Made by a program: the position numbers and the translations under genes. From assembly GCA_009809945.1 (NCBI GenBank), contig WTPW01001141.1:15754-79753 (forward strand): 64,000 bases of DNA, in the 5' to 3' direction. A model generated the notes under the pieces. The model saw only the letters and a program-made list of their open reading frames with translations. It was not told the DNA's origin and did not search any database. Of this stretch, positions 44,135 to 56,640 are shown piece after piece (the stretch's first letter is position 1; each line of letters opens with the position of its first letter). The stretch is from Gigaspora margarita. Lineage: Eukaryota > Glomeromycota > Glomeromycetes > Diversisporales > Gigasporaceae.

Positions 44135-44772
44135 TCTCTTAGATTGTAACATAGGCAAATTTGCTTGCGTATTTTAAAAATTTTAATCAAATTTTAAATA
44201 TTGAGTTTAGCAATATCTTTTCTAAGTAAAAAATATACTTTGAGTTTTGTTTTAATAACTTTATTATAAAAATTTTTTAAAATTATTAGAAAAATTTAGT
44301 ATAATCAAAGTTTAAAGTACTTGTATTAGCAATTTTACTATTAAAATTTTTCTTTAGGTTTTCTTAAATTTCATATGTTCCTGTCTATAAAAAAAATTAT
44401 CACTTCTAATACAAGCCTTAATTTTTACAAATTTATTAAAATTGCAATTATAAAAATTATTATTCTTTATATAAACTACAATATTGTCTTAAGAATTATA
44501 GCTTTAAAACTAAAACTAAATAAGATTATAAAGAAATTGTGATAAAATTTTTTAAAAAATTTTTTCTTAAAGTTATCTATTTTTAGCTTATATATAACTT
44601 AAATTTTTTTTTACAATATAAAAACTAATTTTGCAAAAAAATAATCCTTATTTTCAAATATAATTGTACAAAGTTTTTTTAATTATCTTGGTATTTAAAA
44701 AAAGTAAATTTAGAGCAAAAAAAGTGCAAAAATGCAAGCAAATTTGCCTGTGTTCTACTACAATCTAAGAGA
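44135..44772. mobile_element. 638-bp TA-flanked MITE, copy 1
   Basis: Ends TCTCTTAGATTGTAACATAG and, inverted, TCTCTTAGATTGTAGTAGAA, each followed by GGCAAATTTGCTTGC, are flanked by TA (44133-44134 and 44773-44774). It lies between the endonuclease and RT parts of LINE ORF2. The TTAA at 44599-44602 is the empty counterpart of the nested insertion in the second copy (46945-48122). No ORF. Confidence 0.88.
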
Positions 44773-44774
44773 TA

Positions 44775-46290
44775 AGATTAATCAAGTAGACTGTTTAATA
44801 TTTTACTCTGTTTGTTTTGAATATGTTTATAGCATAGTTTGATAAAGTTTTTAATCTCCTTCAAATTGGTCACTTTTTTTCATTTTGACAACATTTGTTC
44901 AAAATGAACTACTAGCCCTTTAAGTCTTGTAACTATAGCCTAATTTCTGCTGCATCTGTACTGTTTATAAGTTGGATTCCAATTTTGTGATGATTGTTAA
45001 TTTCACGAATATGCACATTTGAATTTTCAAAGATTTTAGGCCATTTTGTCATTTGTGTTGTGTCTATACATTTTTTATTTTTTCTGCTAATTTGACTTAA
45101 AGATATTGTGTCCTGGTATAGGTCGGTTCTATGTGCCTTAGAATTTATTCTGCCTTTTTCCGGTGAGGACAATATTCTTTTGATGGAAAAATTTCATTTC
45201 ACTGCAAACAGAATTCCTTCTTCAAAGGAATTCCACATTCTGTTTAAGTAATCCATAGTGATATCTGATTCTTCCCAGCTTGGCAGATTTAAACTTAAAA
45301 TAATTTTCCGTTTCTTGAGGAAGTTAGTGAGATCATCCCTATAATCATTCCAGTTTTTCTTTGAAGCTTTGTCTAGTAGGAAAATTGTTCATTTATCTTT
45401 CAGAATTTTTTGTGCCCAGTAATAGTTATCTATGCTTGGCCTTTTAAGATCTAGATTGATTAAGGGTAACCTATAATCACCTTTTGTGATCATTTCTATA
45501 CTTATTATATCTGCCACTTGAAGATCTTTACTTAAGTCATCTGAGACCCACACTTGATTAATTCTCAAGCTGGATTTGCCATTTGACTATATGAATTTTT
45601 GCGTGGTTGAATGCAAAAACCAGAATGTGTCTATGAAATTCGATTTTATAACTATTTGTGTAATAGCAACTTCTTATTGATGTGTGAGCAAATTTGGGGT
45701 TCTCTGTTCAGTTTATTGTCTATTACATTATTAAAATCTCCCATTAGTACAAATTGAGCGTATTTTGTTCTGTGTATATATAATTCTACTATTTTCTGCT
45801 GAATTTGCTTTTGCGTCTGTTTGTTGTTCAGAGGTAAATATACCATAATAAAGATGAGTTCTAATTTTTTGAAAATAGAAATACTGATATGAAGTACTCA
45901 TTAACTCTTTTAACTTACCCAATAAATTTAGCTAGATTTTCTCTAAATATAAGAGCTACTCCTGAACCCTTTATTTTTTCTATCATTTGAGCTTGCCCAA
46001 AAGCTTTTATAGCCACTCTCTGAATTCAATATAAAACTACCCTCTTTGCTTGTTATATTTGTCTCTGCAATGCCTATTACATCTATTTTTTCTTCTAAGC
46101 CCAGTCTGCTAATGCAACTAATTTATTGTTATTTCTCTTTAATCTATTAATATTATGACAGATAATTTTGCGATTGAGATCATTACAAATATTTTTTTCT
46201 ATAACGTGTCTCCTGCCAGAGGGATTCTTTTCCTTGCCCTTTGTTGTTGGGAGGCCTTTCACAAATATTAGGAGCAATTTGGAGGGTCTA
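44775..46290 (-). pseudogene. LINE ORF2: apurinic-type endonuclease and linker
   Basis: This endonuclease nicks target DNA to prime reverse transcription. Reading from 46200 downwards: CHNIN (start of the APE fold), a GIAETNI-like block (about 46080-46050) and FVLMGDFNNVID (45760-45725), the catalytic Asp/Asn block. The C-terminal linker (ORF 44933-45172) shows no motif. Frame changes and TGA codons occur throughout. Confidence 0.7.
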
Positions 46291-46944
46291 TATACTCTTC
46301 CTGCTTTCCAACAATGTGAGCATTTCTAGGATTTCCTTAACAAGTCCACACTTTTTACTGGTTGTGCATTAACTTCTTTTGACTTCTGGAACCTTTTGTG
46401 AAGATTGTGTTAACTAGTGCCTCTTTTGTTTTGGTCTTTCTCTAAAGACCTACTATTGTTTAAAGCTTGATATAATCTTTTTAGATGGGCTCGCTTATTA
46501 ATAGGTTGGTTTCTTCTGATATTTTCTTTTTGTAGTAGTCTTCTTGGTCATACAGTTTGTTCTTCTATCTCCATTCTATTTTTCCCCTCACATTGTTCTG
46601 CTTTGTCATGATAAAAGAAGCTATTTTTTATTCGATTTGTATCTTTATCCATTAGCATTCTATTGTCTGTATGTATGTAAAGCCAATCCAACTTGGTGTC
46701 ATAGTAATACAAGCCTGCTTCCTGTGCTTTTAACATGTCCTGCTCTGATTCAAAAAAAATATAGGCCTTGTCTCTTTAATTACCATTTCGATTTTTAAGA
46801 ATATGTACTGCTTTAACTTTGAATTTCCTAAGCTGTTTAAGCAGTAAAGTGTCCATAGCCATTTTAGGTATGTTTTGTAGTGTGGCTTTGAATCTATTTC
46901 TTCTTTCTAGTTCGTTTAGATCAAATTTTCCTGCTGTTATTCTA

Positions 46945-48122
46945 TCCCTTAGATTGTAACACAAGCAAATTTGTCTGCATATTTTAAAAATTTTAATAAA
47001 ATTTTAAATATTGATTTTAGCTATATCTTTTCTAAATAAAAAATATTCTTTGAGTTTTGTTTTAATAACGTTGTTATAAAAATTTTTTAAAATTATTAGA
47101 AAACTTTAGTATAATCAAAGTCTAAAGTTCTTGTATTAGCATTTTTACTATTAAAATTTTTCTTTAGATTTTTTTAAATTTTATATATTCTTGTCTATAA
47201 AAAAAATTTTTACTTCTAATACAAGCCTTAATTTTTACAAATAAATCATTAAAGTTGCAATAATAAAAGTTATTATTCTTTATATAAACTACAATATTGT
47301 CTTAAGAACTATAGCTTTAAAACTAAAACTAAACAAGATTATAGAGAAATTGTAATAAAATTTTTTAAAAATTTTTTTTTGTAAAGTTATCTATTTTTAG
47401 CTTATATAACTTAATTCGTGATCCGTATACCAAACAGGGGCTGCATATATTACCATATATAGTAAAATTGGGGAAAAGCAATTATTGTTTATCAAATTTC
47501 TGGAATCTGGCACTGTCAGAGCAATAACGATTTTGTTTACTAAGCTAACCTTACTTATTCACTAATTGAAAGTTGTAGAGCACATTCTTGCGATTCTAAT
47601 AGTGGTAAAATTATTAAAATTGAACAAGTAGATCACAAGATATCAGTAAAAAACTTTTCGCGACTATATAGAGTTTCTATGTAAACAATATTATTGTTTA
47701 CATAGAAACTCTATATGGTCGCGAAAAGTTTTTTAACAATATCTTGTGATCTACTAGTCCAATTTTAATGATTTTACCACTATTAGAATAGCAAGAATGT
47801 GCTCTACAACTTTCAATTAGTGAAGAAGTAAGGTTAGCTTAGTAAACAAAATCGTTATTGCTCTGACAGTGCCAGATTCCAGAAATTTGATAAACAATAA
47901 TTGATTTTCCCTATATATTACTTTAGATTTCCACTGTTTGGCATATGGATCACGAATTAAATTTTTTTCCTTACAATACAAAAACCAATTTTGCAAAAAA
48001 GTAATCCTTATTTTTAAATATTGTTTTATTTAATTATCTTGGTATTTAAAAAAAGTAAATCAGAGCAAAAAAAGTACAAAAACGCAGGCAAATTTGCCTG
48101 TGTTTTACTACAATTTAAAGGA
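46945..48122. mobile_element. 638-bp-family MITE, copy 2 (632 bp plus nested element)
   Basis: Ends TCCCTTAGATTGTAACACAA and, inverted, TCCTTTAAATTGTAGTAAAA are flanked by TA (46943-46944 and 48123-48124). It aligns with 44135-44772 over its length except for the nested TTAA element 47415-47956. It interrupts LINE ORF1 between its two RRM-like regions. Confidence 0.88.
47415..47956. mobile_element. 542-bp TTAA-flanked hairpin element
   Basis: TTAA at 47411-47414 and 47957-47960 flanks inverted ends TTCGTGATCCGTATACCAAA and TTCGTGATCCATATGCCAAA. The two halves are near-perfect inverse copies (for example ATTTCTGGAATCTGGCACTG at 47499 and its complement at 47871), meeting at a centre near 47690. 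The paralogous MITE at 44135 has a single TTAA in the same place, proving the insertion. No ORF. TTAA use suggests piggyBac-type mobilisation. Confidence 0.9.
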
Positions 48123-48860
48123 TACAATTTCCCTTGATCAAGATGTAATGACCAACTTCTTTTTAGCAACTCCTCTTCTTGTTTATCTTTAATTAAAATT
48201 TGAATATGTGCTGCTTTAGATGCAAAGCCTGTGTGCCAATCCAATATAGTTGCTGGTCTGTAATAGTCCAACCATCTTTTTATTTCTCTTGATTCCATCT
48301 TCTTAGAAAGATCCCATAGAGTAAAACAATAATAATCTTTCTTTCTTTGAGATGCCTGAAATTTCCTTTCAGGGCCCAAACTGAGTTGTAGATATCTTTA
48401 TGGTTTTAAAACTTTTTAATTTTGTTCTCGTTATGTGGTTTTGCTTGTATAATATTTGCTTTTCCCTTAAGGTTGTCTAGCAAACCATAGTCTAAAGTAC
48501 CACATTCATTTAATATTAGTATATCTTTAATTTTTTCTTTTCACTCTGTGCTTCTAAGTTTGGTTCTTTCATGTCATCATGCCCTCTTTTACATTGTTTC
48601 TCTATTACTCTTGATAGTTCATTTGTCATAAAATTGTCTACTTTCAATGAAATTTGGTTTAGCTTTTCGCTTTCTTCTAACAACTCCATAGGTTTTAGAG
48701 AGACTATCTTATTTTCCTCCAATACTAACTCCATAGGTTTTAAAGAAGTTATCTTGTTCTCTTCTTTGCTTGTTATTTTTTTTGATTTATAAGACTGAGT
48801 TCTTCTTCTGATAATGTCTGCTTCTTGTTTTTTGTGTTCTGCCCAGTTGTAACATTCAAT

Positions 48861-50063
48861 TATATTACAGATTGTAACAATTAAATCGTGATCTTTTGTA
48901 CCCAGATACTTTGCAATATTGCAATCTTTTTCTAGTGTAATTACTTTTTGTTAACTATAAAGAAGTTTTTTTTCCTTTGTCTTGTCAAAAAATTTTTGTA
49001 TTTCCCTAATGCTAATATGCTTCTAAGTTGTTCACGTGTTTTGTTGTTTTCCTATGCATCCAATATAAAATATTATTTAAATTCAAACAATCATATATTT
49101 GTATAATATTTATTCACTATTAAATGCATTTGACTCAGATTATTGATTTTTGCTATTAAAAGATTGTAATTTTTGATTAGATATTTTTCGTCAAACTTAA
49201 TTTTGATCATTTCAGAATTAAGAGTATAGTGTAATACAATATAATATAAATAGCAAATTATTTGTTGTACATACAAAAATCATCAGTTTATATAAACAAG
49301 TAATAATAATTTTAAAAATTATATTAAATTAGTCGAAAACAATATAAAAAATTGATTTTTAATCTTTTGTAAATATAAGCAAGAATATTTCAATATATTT
49401 TTCAATTTGTTAGTACTATAAAATTTGCAAGGAGTTGTTAATTTTTACGAGGAGATCTACAGAAATAATTAATTCTGATTGGTTAGAATCTATGTAAATC
49501 ATATGATATTATATGATTTGCATGATTTGCAATGTGATTACTATTAAAATGATCATATTACGCTCTACTCTTAAACAAGGTATATAAAATGACCCACATT
49601 ACTACAAGTTGATTTTTGTGGGCTATCATCTGAATACTCTCTTGGTAACATTTGAATATGTGTTTTGTCCTCTTCTTTGATTATAGTATCCAAGTTATCA
49701 AGACACTATTGAACATTTTTGCTTGATTTCCAAGAAGTTATATTAGCTTCAGAACTTTCTGAATTAACTGTAGATAAGCCTATTTTTTTAAATATATGCT
49801 CAAATATAGCATGCCAAAAGGACCCAAAAAGTGCCTATGATATTTGCAAGGTAATTTACAAAATTTGTTATATTATAAGAAAAAAAAATCATATGCTAAA
49901 TTAATTACTTACTGAATTTCAATTTTATTAAATAATGCCTGCAACAGAACCCCAAAGAATATATATATAACTCAGATTCAGGCTCAAAATTTTAATATAA
50001 CTTTATACACTTAATTTTATTAAAAGCTTTATATAAAATACAATTTTAGATTTGAGTTTATAT
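48861..50063. other. AT-rich region upstream of the LINE
   Basis: No convincing gene. Short ORFs lack motifs. Presumably it includes the LINE 5' UTR near 48860-49000; no target duplication could be paired because the LINE 3' end is missing. Confidence 0.45.
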
Positions 50064-50520
50064 ACCATATATTCCTATTCTGAAAATAAACTACCCTCAC
50101 CAAATAATCTAAAAACATGTTTTATCCAAAAATAAGCTACCCCTGATCGATAATAGTTACTGCATTGAAAGTCCAAATTTTACTATACAAATTGGTTATA
50201 ATCGTTTAAGTAAACTTGTTTAAAAGATCAAAATACATATATATATTATAAAATTTTATAAATTGGAGAACTTTTTATTATTTGAGTTTTAATTTTTATG
50301 TTCGTCAAAAAATTAAAAATTTTTTAAAAAATATATATGATGAACATAAAAATTACAAGTTAAATAATAAAAAGTTCTCTGATTTGTATGAAAATTTCAG
50401 AGAATATGCATTTTTATATTACGCACATATTTACTTAAGTGCATATAATCGATTTATATAGTAAAATTTGGACTTTGTTATATAGTGATTATTTGCAATT
50501 GCTAATAATAGATATTTTTT
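50064..50520. mobile_element. Partial hairpin MITE, CYATAKRTTTCC family
   Basis: TA followed by CCATATATTCC marks a left end. The palindrome GTCCAAATTTTACTATACAA ... AGTAAAATTTGGACTTTGTT is complete, but the right terminus is not found before 50525. It stands next to the complete copy at 50625. Confidence 0.6.
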
Positions 50521-50624
50521 TAAAAAAATTCTCACACATATAATCTTGTGCAAACAAGTTTTTTGTGAGAAAAAAATATTAAATAAACAAATAAATAAAA
50601 AAATTAAAAAAATCGATATACATA

Positions 50625-51136
50625 CCATATGTTTCCAAAATAAGCTACCTTTTTGGACAATTTTTGAACACAAAAAATCTGTGAGTAGATTTTTGGTCAA
50701 TCGCAAATAGTCTTACATAGTAAAGTCTAAATTCTACTATGTAAATTGACTATTATCGCTTAAGTAAACTTATTCAGAAGATAAAAAAACATATATACTA
50801 AAATTTTTATCTATGTTAAAGCACCTTTTATTATTAAACTTTTAATTTTTAATTTCAACGAATATATTTTTGTAATAAATTTTTAATTTTACTATTGAAC
50901 ATAAAAATTAAAAGTCAAATAATAAAAAGTTCCTAGATTTTGATGAAATTATTAAGATATACATATTTTGATCTTCCAAATAAGTTTACTTAAGCAACTT
51001 TAATCAATTTGGATAGTAAATTACTATGTAGCGACTATTATCGATAATAGGATAGCTTATTTTTAAATCAAAGCCATTTTTACATTTTTGGATTTAAATG
51101 AGTGGGTAGCATGTAGTTATTTTTGGAAACATATAG
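50625..51136. mobile_element. 512-bp hairpin MITE, CYATAKRTTTCC family, copy 3
   Basis: Ends CCATATGTTTCCAAAATAAG and, inverted, CTATATGTTTCCAAAAATAA are flanked by TA (50623-50624 and 51137-51138). Long palindromic arms, with CGCTTAAGTAAACTTATTCA near 50757 and its inverse near 50978. No ORF. Confidence 0.82.
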
Positions 51137-51138
51137 TA

Positions 51139-53739
51139 TAGTATCATTATACAAAATAAAAATCTAACTTGTTATAAAGATATTTTTGTTATGCAAATAA
51201 AATTCTAACTTTTCAAAAAATTACCTGCTGGTTATACAAATTTAAACATATAATATATCAAAAAATTATATAATAAGTCTATACAAAACTGGATCTCAGT
51301 ATTACATATATTCTTTGGGGGTCCTTCTGCAACTTAGAGTCTTTTTTGTACTGCTGCATTCTGTTTGGATAAAGAGCTTTAAGTTCTTTTTGATAGTCTG
51401 CTCATAAGCTTTATGATTGGGATAAAGCTAGTTATCTATAGTGACCATTATGCCTTGCATTGCCTCTTTCTAAATTAAAAAATTTTTTAATAATAATTGC
51501 TTATTTAATAAATCAGTTGATGATACTGCTTTATATTTTTAACAATTTCAAATTAATGGAAATAGGATTGATTTCTCTTTATGTCAGTATTAAATGAATT
51601 GTTCATTAGTAATTGTTATTATATAATAAATAATCTAAAAAGTAGCAATTACTACTAAACAAGCTGCTTAGCAACATGCTTTGTGTGGTTATAAGAATTA
51701 TGCTAGAGATAATAAAAATGATAAAAAAAAATTTTAAATAAAAGCACCAAAAGTAATTAAGCTATATTAAATTTAAATTTTTTTCAAACATATAATTTTT
51801 ATAAACTAACCTAATTCCAATTTCTTGTTAGTTAACAGTATAGGCAGAAAGTCAATCTATGTTGTGTTATTATTTTGCTTTTAAAAGATATACTTGCTAC
51901 CAATTGCATTCATTATATCTTGTCTTTGACCTCAAATTTTCATATGATGATTGTAAGTTTTGTCGTTATTTATAAGCTGAATAACTATAATTTCTACCAA
52001 TTCTTGTCTTTTTATAATTAAAGTGTTTTGTTTTAATACTTTTTTGGTCATCTCTAATATTAAATCTATTGTTCTATTTTCTTTATTCAAAAGTAATTTA
52101 ATTAAATAGTTTAATATATATAATAATTATTTAGAATATAATAAATTATTTTTAAAATTTACTATACTTAGCATCATTAGACAACCTTTCTGATATATTA
52201 ATAAAATTTCATTAAGGGGATATCAAGATGGATTTTTAATGATTTTATGTATAGTATATTGGGTATTGTCATCTTTATTATTGATATCAGTATTTTCAAT
52301 ATTATTTTAATTTATGGACTTGTGTAATATATTCGTAGTTTTAGTAGACTAAGTAATAGATTCATTTATAGTTCATATTTTTTTTGTATTAGAAATTGTG
52401 CAGCCAGATCTTAATACTTCTAACATCTAAAATAAAGGATTTAAATTTTTTTTAATAATATTCAAAATTTAAAAATTATTAATTACTGTAGCAACTTCAT
52501 TTTGTTGATGGCCAAGTTTCTATTTTCAATTTTTAGGTGCTATATTATAAAGAGAAGAAATTTTTAGAAAAAAGTTCATGATTTATTTAAAAATTAATTA
52601 TGCAAACTCAAACAAGGATATGAAATATAAGATTATGCAATATATAAAAATAATTCATAAGTTGATATGTAATCATTAAATATAAGAAATTTAGAGAAAA
52701 TACTTCTTTAATCATGTTATGTTTAGATCTCTATTATTTTGTAAATATAAAGATAGAAATGTTTGAATTAAGCAAAAATGCAATTAAATAATACATGGCT
52801 TTAGGTAAAATTAATATAAAAAATAAGAACAAAGTAAATAAAAGGGTTAATAAAACCAATAAATACCTTTTTATCAAGTCAATTATTTTAAAATAAGGCT
52901 TAAACTTGTAAAATATTATATAGAAAGCAATACGATAAGCCAGTGAGACCTCAAGTATTCAAAATTCATATTTTAAACTAATAGTGATTATGTAAAGATA
53001 AAAAGTAAGAGTACAAAAAAATTGGATAGCTTGAAATGTTTGCATAGAGCTAAGTACAAATAAATAATATATGGCTTCAGGTAAAAATTATATAAGAAAT
53101 AAGGCTGAAGTGAAATAAGCAGGGCAAGAAAACTATTAAATAATTTTTTCAAGGCTTAAACTATATAGAAAACAATATGATAAGCTAGCGAGATCTCAAG
53201 TTTTTGAAATTAGATTCTCTTTATATTAATAATAACTTTAGGTTAATAGTGATTATGTAAAAATAAAAAGTAAGAATATAAAAAATTTACTTTGAAAAAA
53301 TAATTATATAGAGCCTATTTGTGTATTAATCTTCTGGAATATTTGATCGATTATTAGCTATTGTTATAATCTTATTTATGTACCAACTAGAATGTTCAGT
53401 TATAGTTTTGATCATGCTTTCAAATATTAAATTAAGGAATATGATGCATAAGATCGATTATATAATTAAAGTTAAATATATTATAGAAAAGAATTCTTCA
53501 AGTGGCTTGTAATAGAAAGACAAGCTAGAAGTGAAAGGTAAAAAAAAGCTTACTAGATACATAGTAGTAAAATTTTTTATTTGTATATGTATTATAAAAA
53601 GCTATATTTGGTTAAAATATAAATTTAATATTTATATATATTAATATAATTTTTTATAGATATTTTATGTTTCCTTGTAATGTGTATAAACAAAATTTGG
53701 CCATTTAACAAGCCTTAAAAACTATAAAAAAATATATAA
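51139..53739. other. AT-rich region, one small coding-like fragment and a duplication
   Basis: 51300-51475 on the minus strand reads as a short protein-like fragment (KEAMQGIMVTIDN ... RRTPKEYM) of unknown origin. 52785-53030 and 53065-53295 are diverged direct copies sharing GCTTAAACT, TATAGAAA-CAATA-GATAAGC and TAATAGTGATTATGTAAA blocks, about 280 bp apart. Otherwise I see no genes or elements. Confidence 0.5.
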
Positions 53740-53799
53740 AAATTATTATAAAGATGAAGGCAATAGCAATACTAGTACAAACATTTATAGTTCAAATAA

Positions 53800-53935
53800 A
53801 ATAGAAGTAATTAGTAGTAGTTCTAATAAATTAGTATAGTTCTGATAAGTTAGAAGTAATAAGTAGTAGTTCTGATAAATCTGAAGTATTAAGTAGTAGT
53901 TCTAATGAATTAGAAGTAATAAGCAGTCAAAATGA
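53800..53935 (+). repeat. 30-bp coding minisatellite
   Basis: About four units of AGTAGTAGTTCTGATAAATT-type sequence encode SSS[DN][KE][LS]EV[IL], a Ser-rich acidic repeat. They sit in the N-terminal part of the Plavaka-like remnant. The first unit has lost its frame. Confidence 0.75.
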
Positions 53936-55057
53936 TAGCCTGAAATTCAATACCAAGATATTGCTGAAGAGTCTAGTCTGATATTTGAACCTAATCCAAT
54001 ATTTAATAATCAAAAAATTATAGATGAATTCTAACTAATATTCAATAACAAAAAGATTACTAACCAGACAATTTCCTGTAAGTTTGGTAAGAAAAATATA
54101 TTAGAAAATCATAATGAATACAAATTTCAAAATGGTAACTGTAATAAAGTGGATAGTGCAGAAGTGGATAATGTAGAATTTTCTAGTACAGCATATCAAG
54201 ATTTTATAAATATAGTAAGTATTATTTTTATTGTTGTCATTTTTTTTCTTTAGATTTAAATTAAAATTTAGTTACTATAAATATTTGGTAATTCAACATA
54301 AGCTTTCTTATATGGCTGGTGATGCAATATTAAAGTTTATAAATAAGTATAAACAGATTTCAACAAAAGCTCTGTCTCAATCAACAAAGGACAGTTTTTT
54401 GTTCTTGGATACTTTGAAGAAAGATTATACAAAGTTTCTTTCAATTTCTGTAGTACAAATAAAGGATCAGATATATTTATTTGAGTACTGACCAATAATT
54501 ACAGCAATTAAAGAAATTCTTTAGAGTCATAAAATTGTATCAAACTGTGTCTTTGACTATTAAAAAATTTATATATCGATTAAGCTAAGCAATTCTTAAA
54601 TATTAGCTGCAGATAATATAAATTATTTTATTGTTAAATAATTTTTATTGGTAATTGTTGCATTTTTTATTATTATAAAAGGATGCGATAACTACAATAA
54701 GCAAATATATATTTATTATTTAAGAATTATACTATAATATATATCTCTAATTTACATTTTACATATGCATCTTACTGAATCCATATACAGAATATTACAA
54801 AATTAGCCAATAATATATATTAATTATATAAGATTTAACAAAAATAGTATTGTCTTACTATTATGAATTGTACATATATATTACTCTAATTTTAAGTTAT
54901 TACTATACAAAGTGAGATATATATGTAAAAGATTAAGTTGTATTAGCTTATATATAAATTTATAAATTATACTAACTTGTTATATATTAATTATTATACT
55001 AATAGGGATGCCAAAAAAGGATATATTCTAAATTTTATAATTGTGAATAGTGGGGTC

Positions 55058-55324
55058 CAGTGTTTAAAATGGAAATTTTAATTTACTGGTACTTGCACTT
55101 GTTATATAAAAAAATACTAGTTCAAAAAAATAAACCTGTAAAAAATTTTTATATAAAGTAAGTATTTGTAGTTAATTTGAAAATAATGCATATATATGCA
55201 CTAGTTACTTCAAAAAATTCTGGATCATGCACTGTTTGTTGAACCAGCCCAATTTTAAAATACCGGTATATGCAATATAAAAAAACAGTAGATCTGAATT
55301 TTTATCATGCTATTTTATACACTG
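55058..55324. mobile_element. 267-bp hAT-like MITE (CAGTGTTTAAAAT family)
   Basis: Ends CAGTGTTTAAAAT and, inverted, CAGTGTATAAAAT with a perfect 8-bp duplication GTGGGGTC (55050-55057 and 55325-55332). Subterminal TGCACTAG/ATGCATATATATGCA motifs resemble those of 41614-42901, so the two are likely served by the same transposase. Non-coding; it interrupts the Plavaka-like remnant. Confidence 0.9.
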
Positions 55325-56127
55325 GTGGGGTCATACCCAATAGCGAATTCCTTCTGAAAATAAGGTTTTAGTTAATTTTATACTCAGATGTGACCACACT
55401 AGATCACTTAAAAAAATTCACAGCAACTAATATTTATCAGTTTGGGTAATATTCTAACAAGTTTACAAAATAAAGTTGAGGCCAAAGCACTTGTTGGCAT
55501 TATGCCAATTTTATAAAAAATAAAAGAAGAATAACAGATACTACAATTTAGACAATTAATTAGATCAACTTTTCACAAATGTATCAATATACTTATTGAG
55601 CCATTACATTCACAATATCAATTTGAAGTATCATTAAAAGTTAATTTATATAACTTAATATGTAATATTATGTTATCTTTTGTTATTGGGGATTGGTCTA
55701 AAAATTGCAAATCATGTTTGACTTATAGTGGAATAAGTTGTTTATACTCTTGTCATACTTGTCTTGTAAAAAATGATAAACTAAATATTATTAATTTATC
55801 TACTGGTCATAAGATAATTTGAACAAAAAGCCAAATACAACAAGTTATTGCAAGAGAGGAAAGTAAAGATTATTTAGTACATGAGGAAACCAATAGTTTT
55901 TGAAATTATTTGTAAGTATTTTTTTAAATTTGAGTTAGTTAGTTTTTAATTTTATATAATATAGATTTTTTAAATGATTTCAAGCAAAATTGTTAGTTTT
56001 ATGCAACAAAAATAAAAATTATTATTATGTGACTTTAATAAAATATTCTAATATATATTATACTATATAAATATTAAAAACTTTAATAATTATACAGCAA
56101 CTGTCCTGAATAAATGCACTATTTAAA

Positions 56128-56317
56128 CAGGACCCTGAGCAATCTATGAACAGCTAACAATTTTAAAAAATTGTTATATATTTCTAAAAATGAAAAAGAT
56201 CTATAGAAAAACAGTCAAAAATAAGCATTAATTTTACTAATTATAGAAAAGATCTACAAATATAGTTAAAAATAATCAAAGCAAATTGTCACCTATCTAT
56301 GTATAGCTTGGGGTCCT
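56128..56317. mobile_element. 190-bp hAT-like MITE (CAGGACCC ends)
   Basis: Left end CAGGACCCTGAGC and inverted right end AGGACCCCAAGC, with ATTTAAA on both sides (56121-56127 and 56318-56324), fit a short hAT-type element. It splits the Plavaka-like reading between MHYLN and FPYMVQF. No ORF. Confidence 0.6.
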
Positions 56318-56640
56318 ATTTAAATCTAGAGCTCTTTCCATATATGGTTCAATTTACATGAGATCTATTAAAAGTTTATAGTAGAAATGCTCTTGTTAAT
56401 AAGATGAATCAATAACTCAGATTAATACTATAAAACTTAGAATTAAAAATATTTCATCTTAGAATTACAGACCTTGCCTTCTTTATAGCATTTGAATACA
56501 AACATGATAAAAGTTATGCCTTTTGTGCTTGAAGGGCTTTTTGAAGAAAAAAAGAATGAAAATGAATTACCAATTGAAACAACCCAAATTTACTCAAACA
56601 GAACTTTTTCAATTTGAGTTTAGTTTTTTATAAAAATAAT

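Larger units (their letters stand above)
46300..48860 (-). pseudogene. LINE ORF1 with RRM-like domains
   Basis: Upstream of ORF2 on the same strand. The 48516-48734 part has a repeated ENKIVSLKPMELLEE-type motif and a basic region. 48026-48379 encodes an RRM-like fold (YCFTLWDLSKKMESREIKRW). After the 46945-48122 insertion a second RRM-like block follows (FKATLQNIPK, then VHILKNRNGN and AYIFFESEQDMLKAQEAG, about 46890-46700). ORF1 proteins bind LINE RNA. Stops and frameshifts show decay. Confidence 0.6.
53740..56640 (+). pseudogene. Plavaka-like DNA transposase remnant
   Basis: Coding-like blocks follow one another in several frames. A Ser-rich repeat N-terminus (53800-53935) is followed by a block around DAILKFINKYKQIST (about 54322) ending in IYLFEY. 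Next come a metal-binding-like block SDVTTLDHLKKFTATNIY with KALVGIMPIL, an FVIGDWSKNCKSCLTYSG block with CHTCLV (about 55380-55770), and C-terminal FPYMVQFT and FVLEGLFEEK blocks (about 56337-56550). The order resembles Plavaka-type (CACTA-related) fungal transposases, though I assign the family from motif memory only. It is interrupted by elements at 55058 and 56128 and by many stops. A GT-AG intron probably starts at about 54214. Confidence 0.55.
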
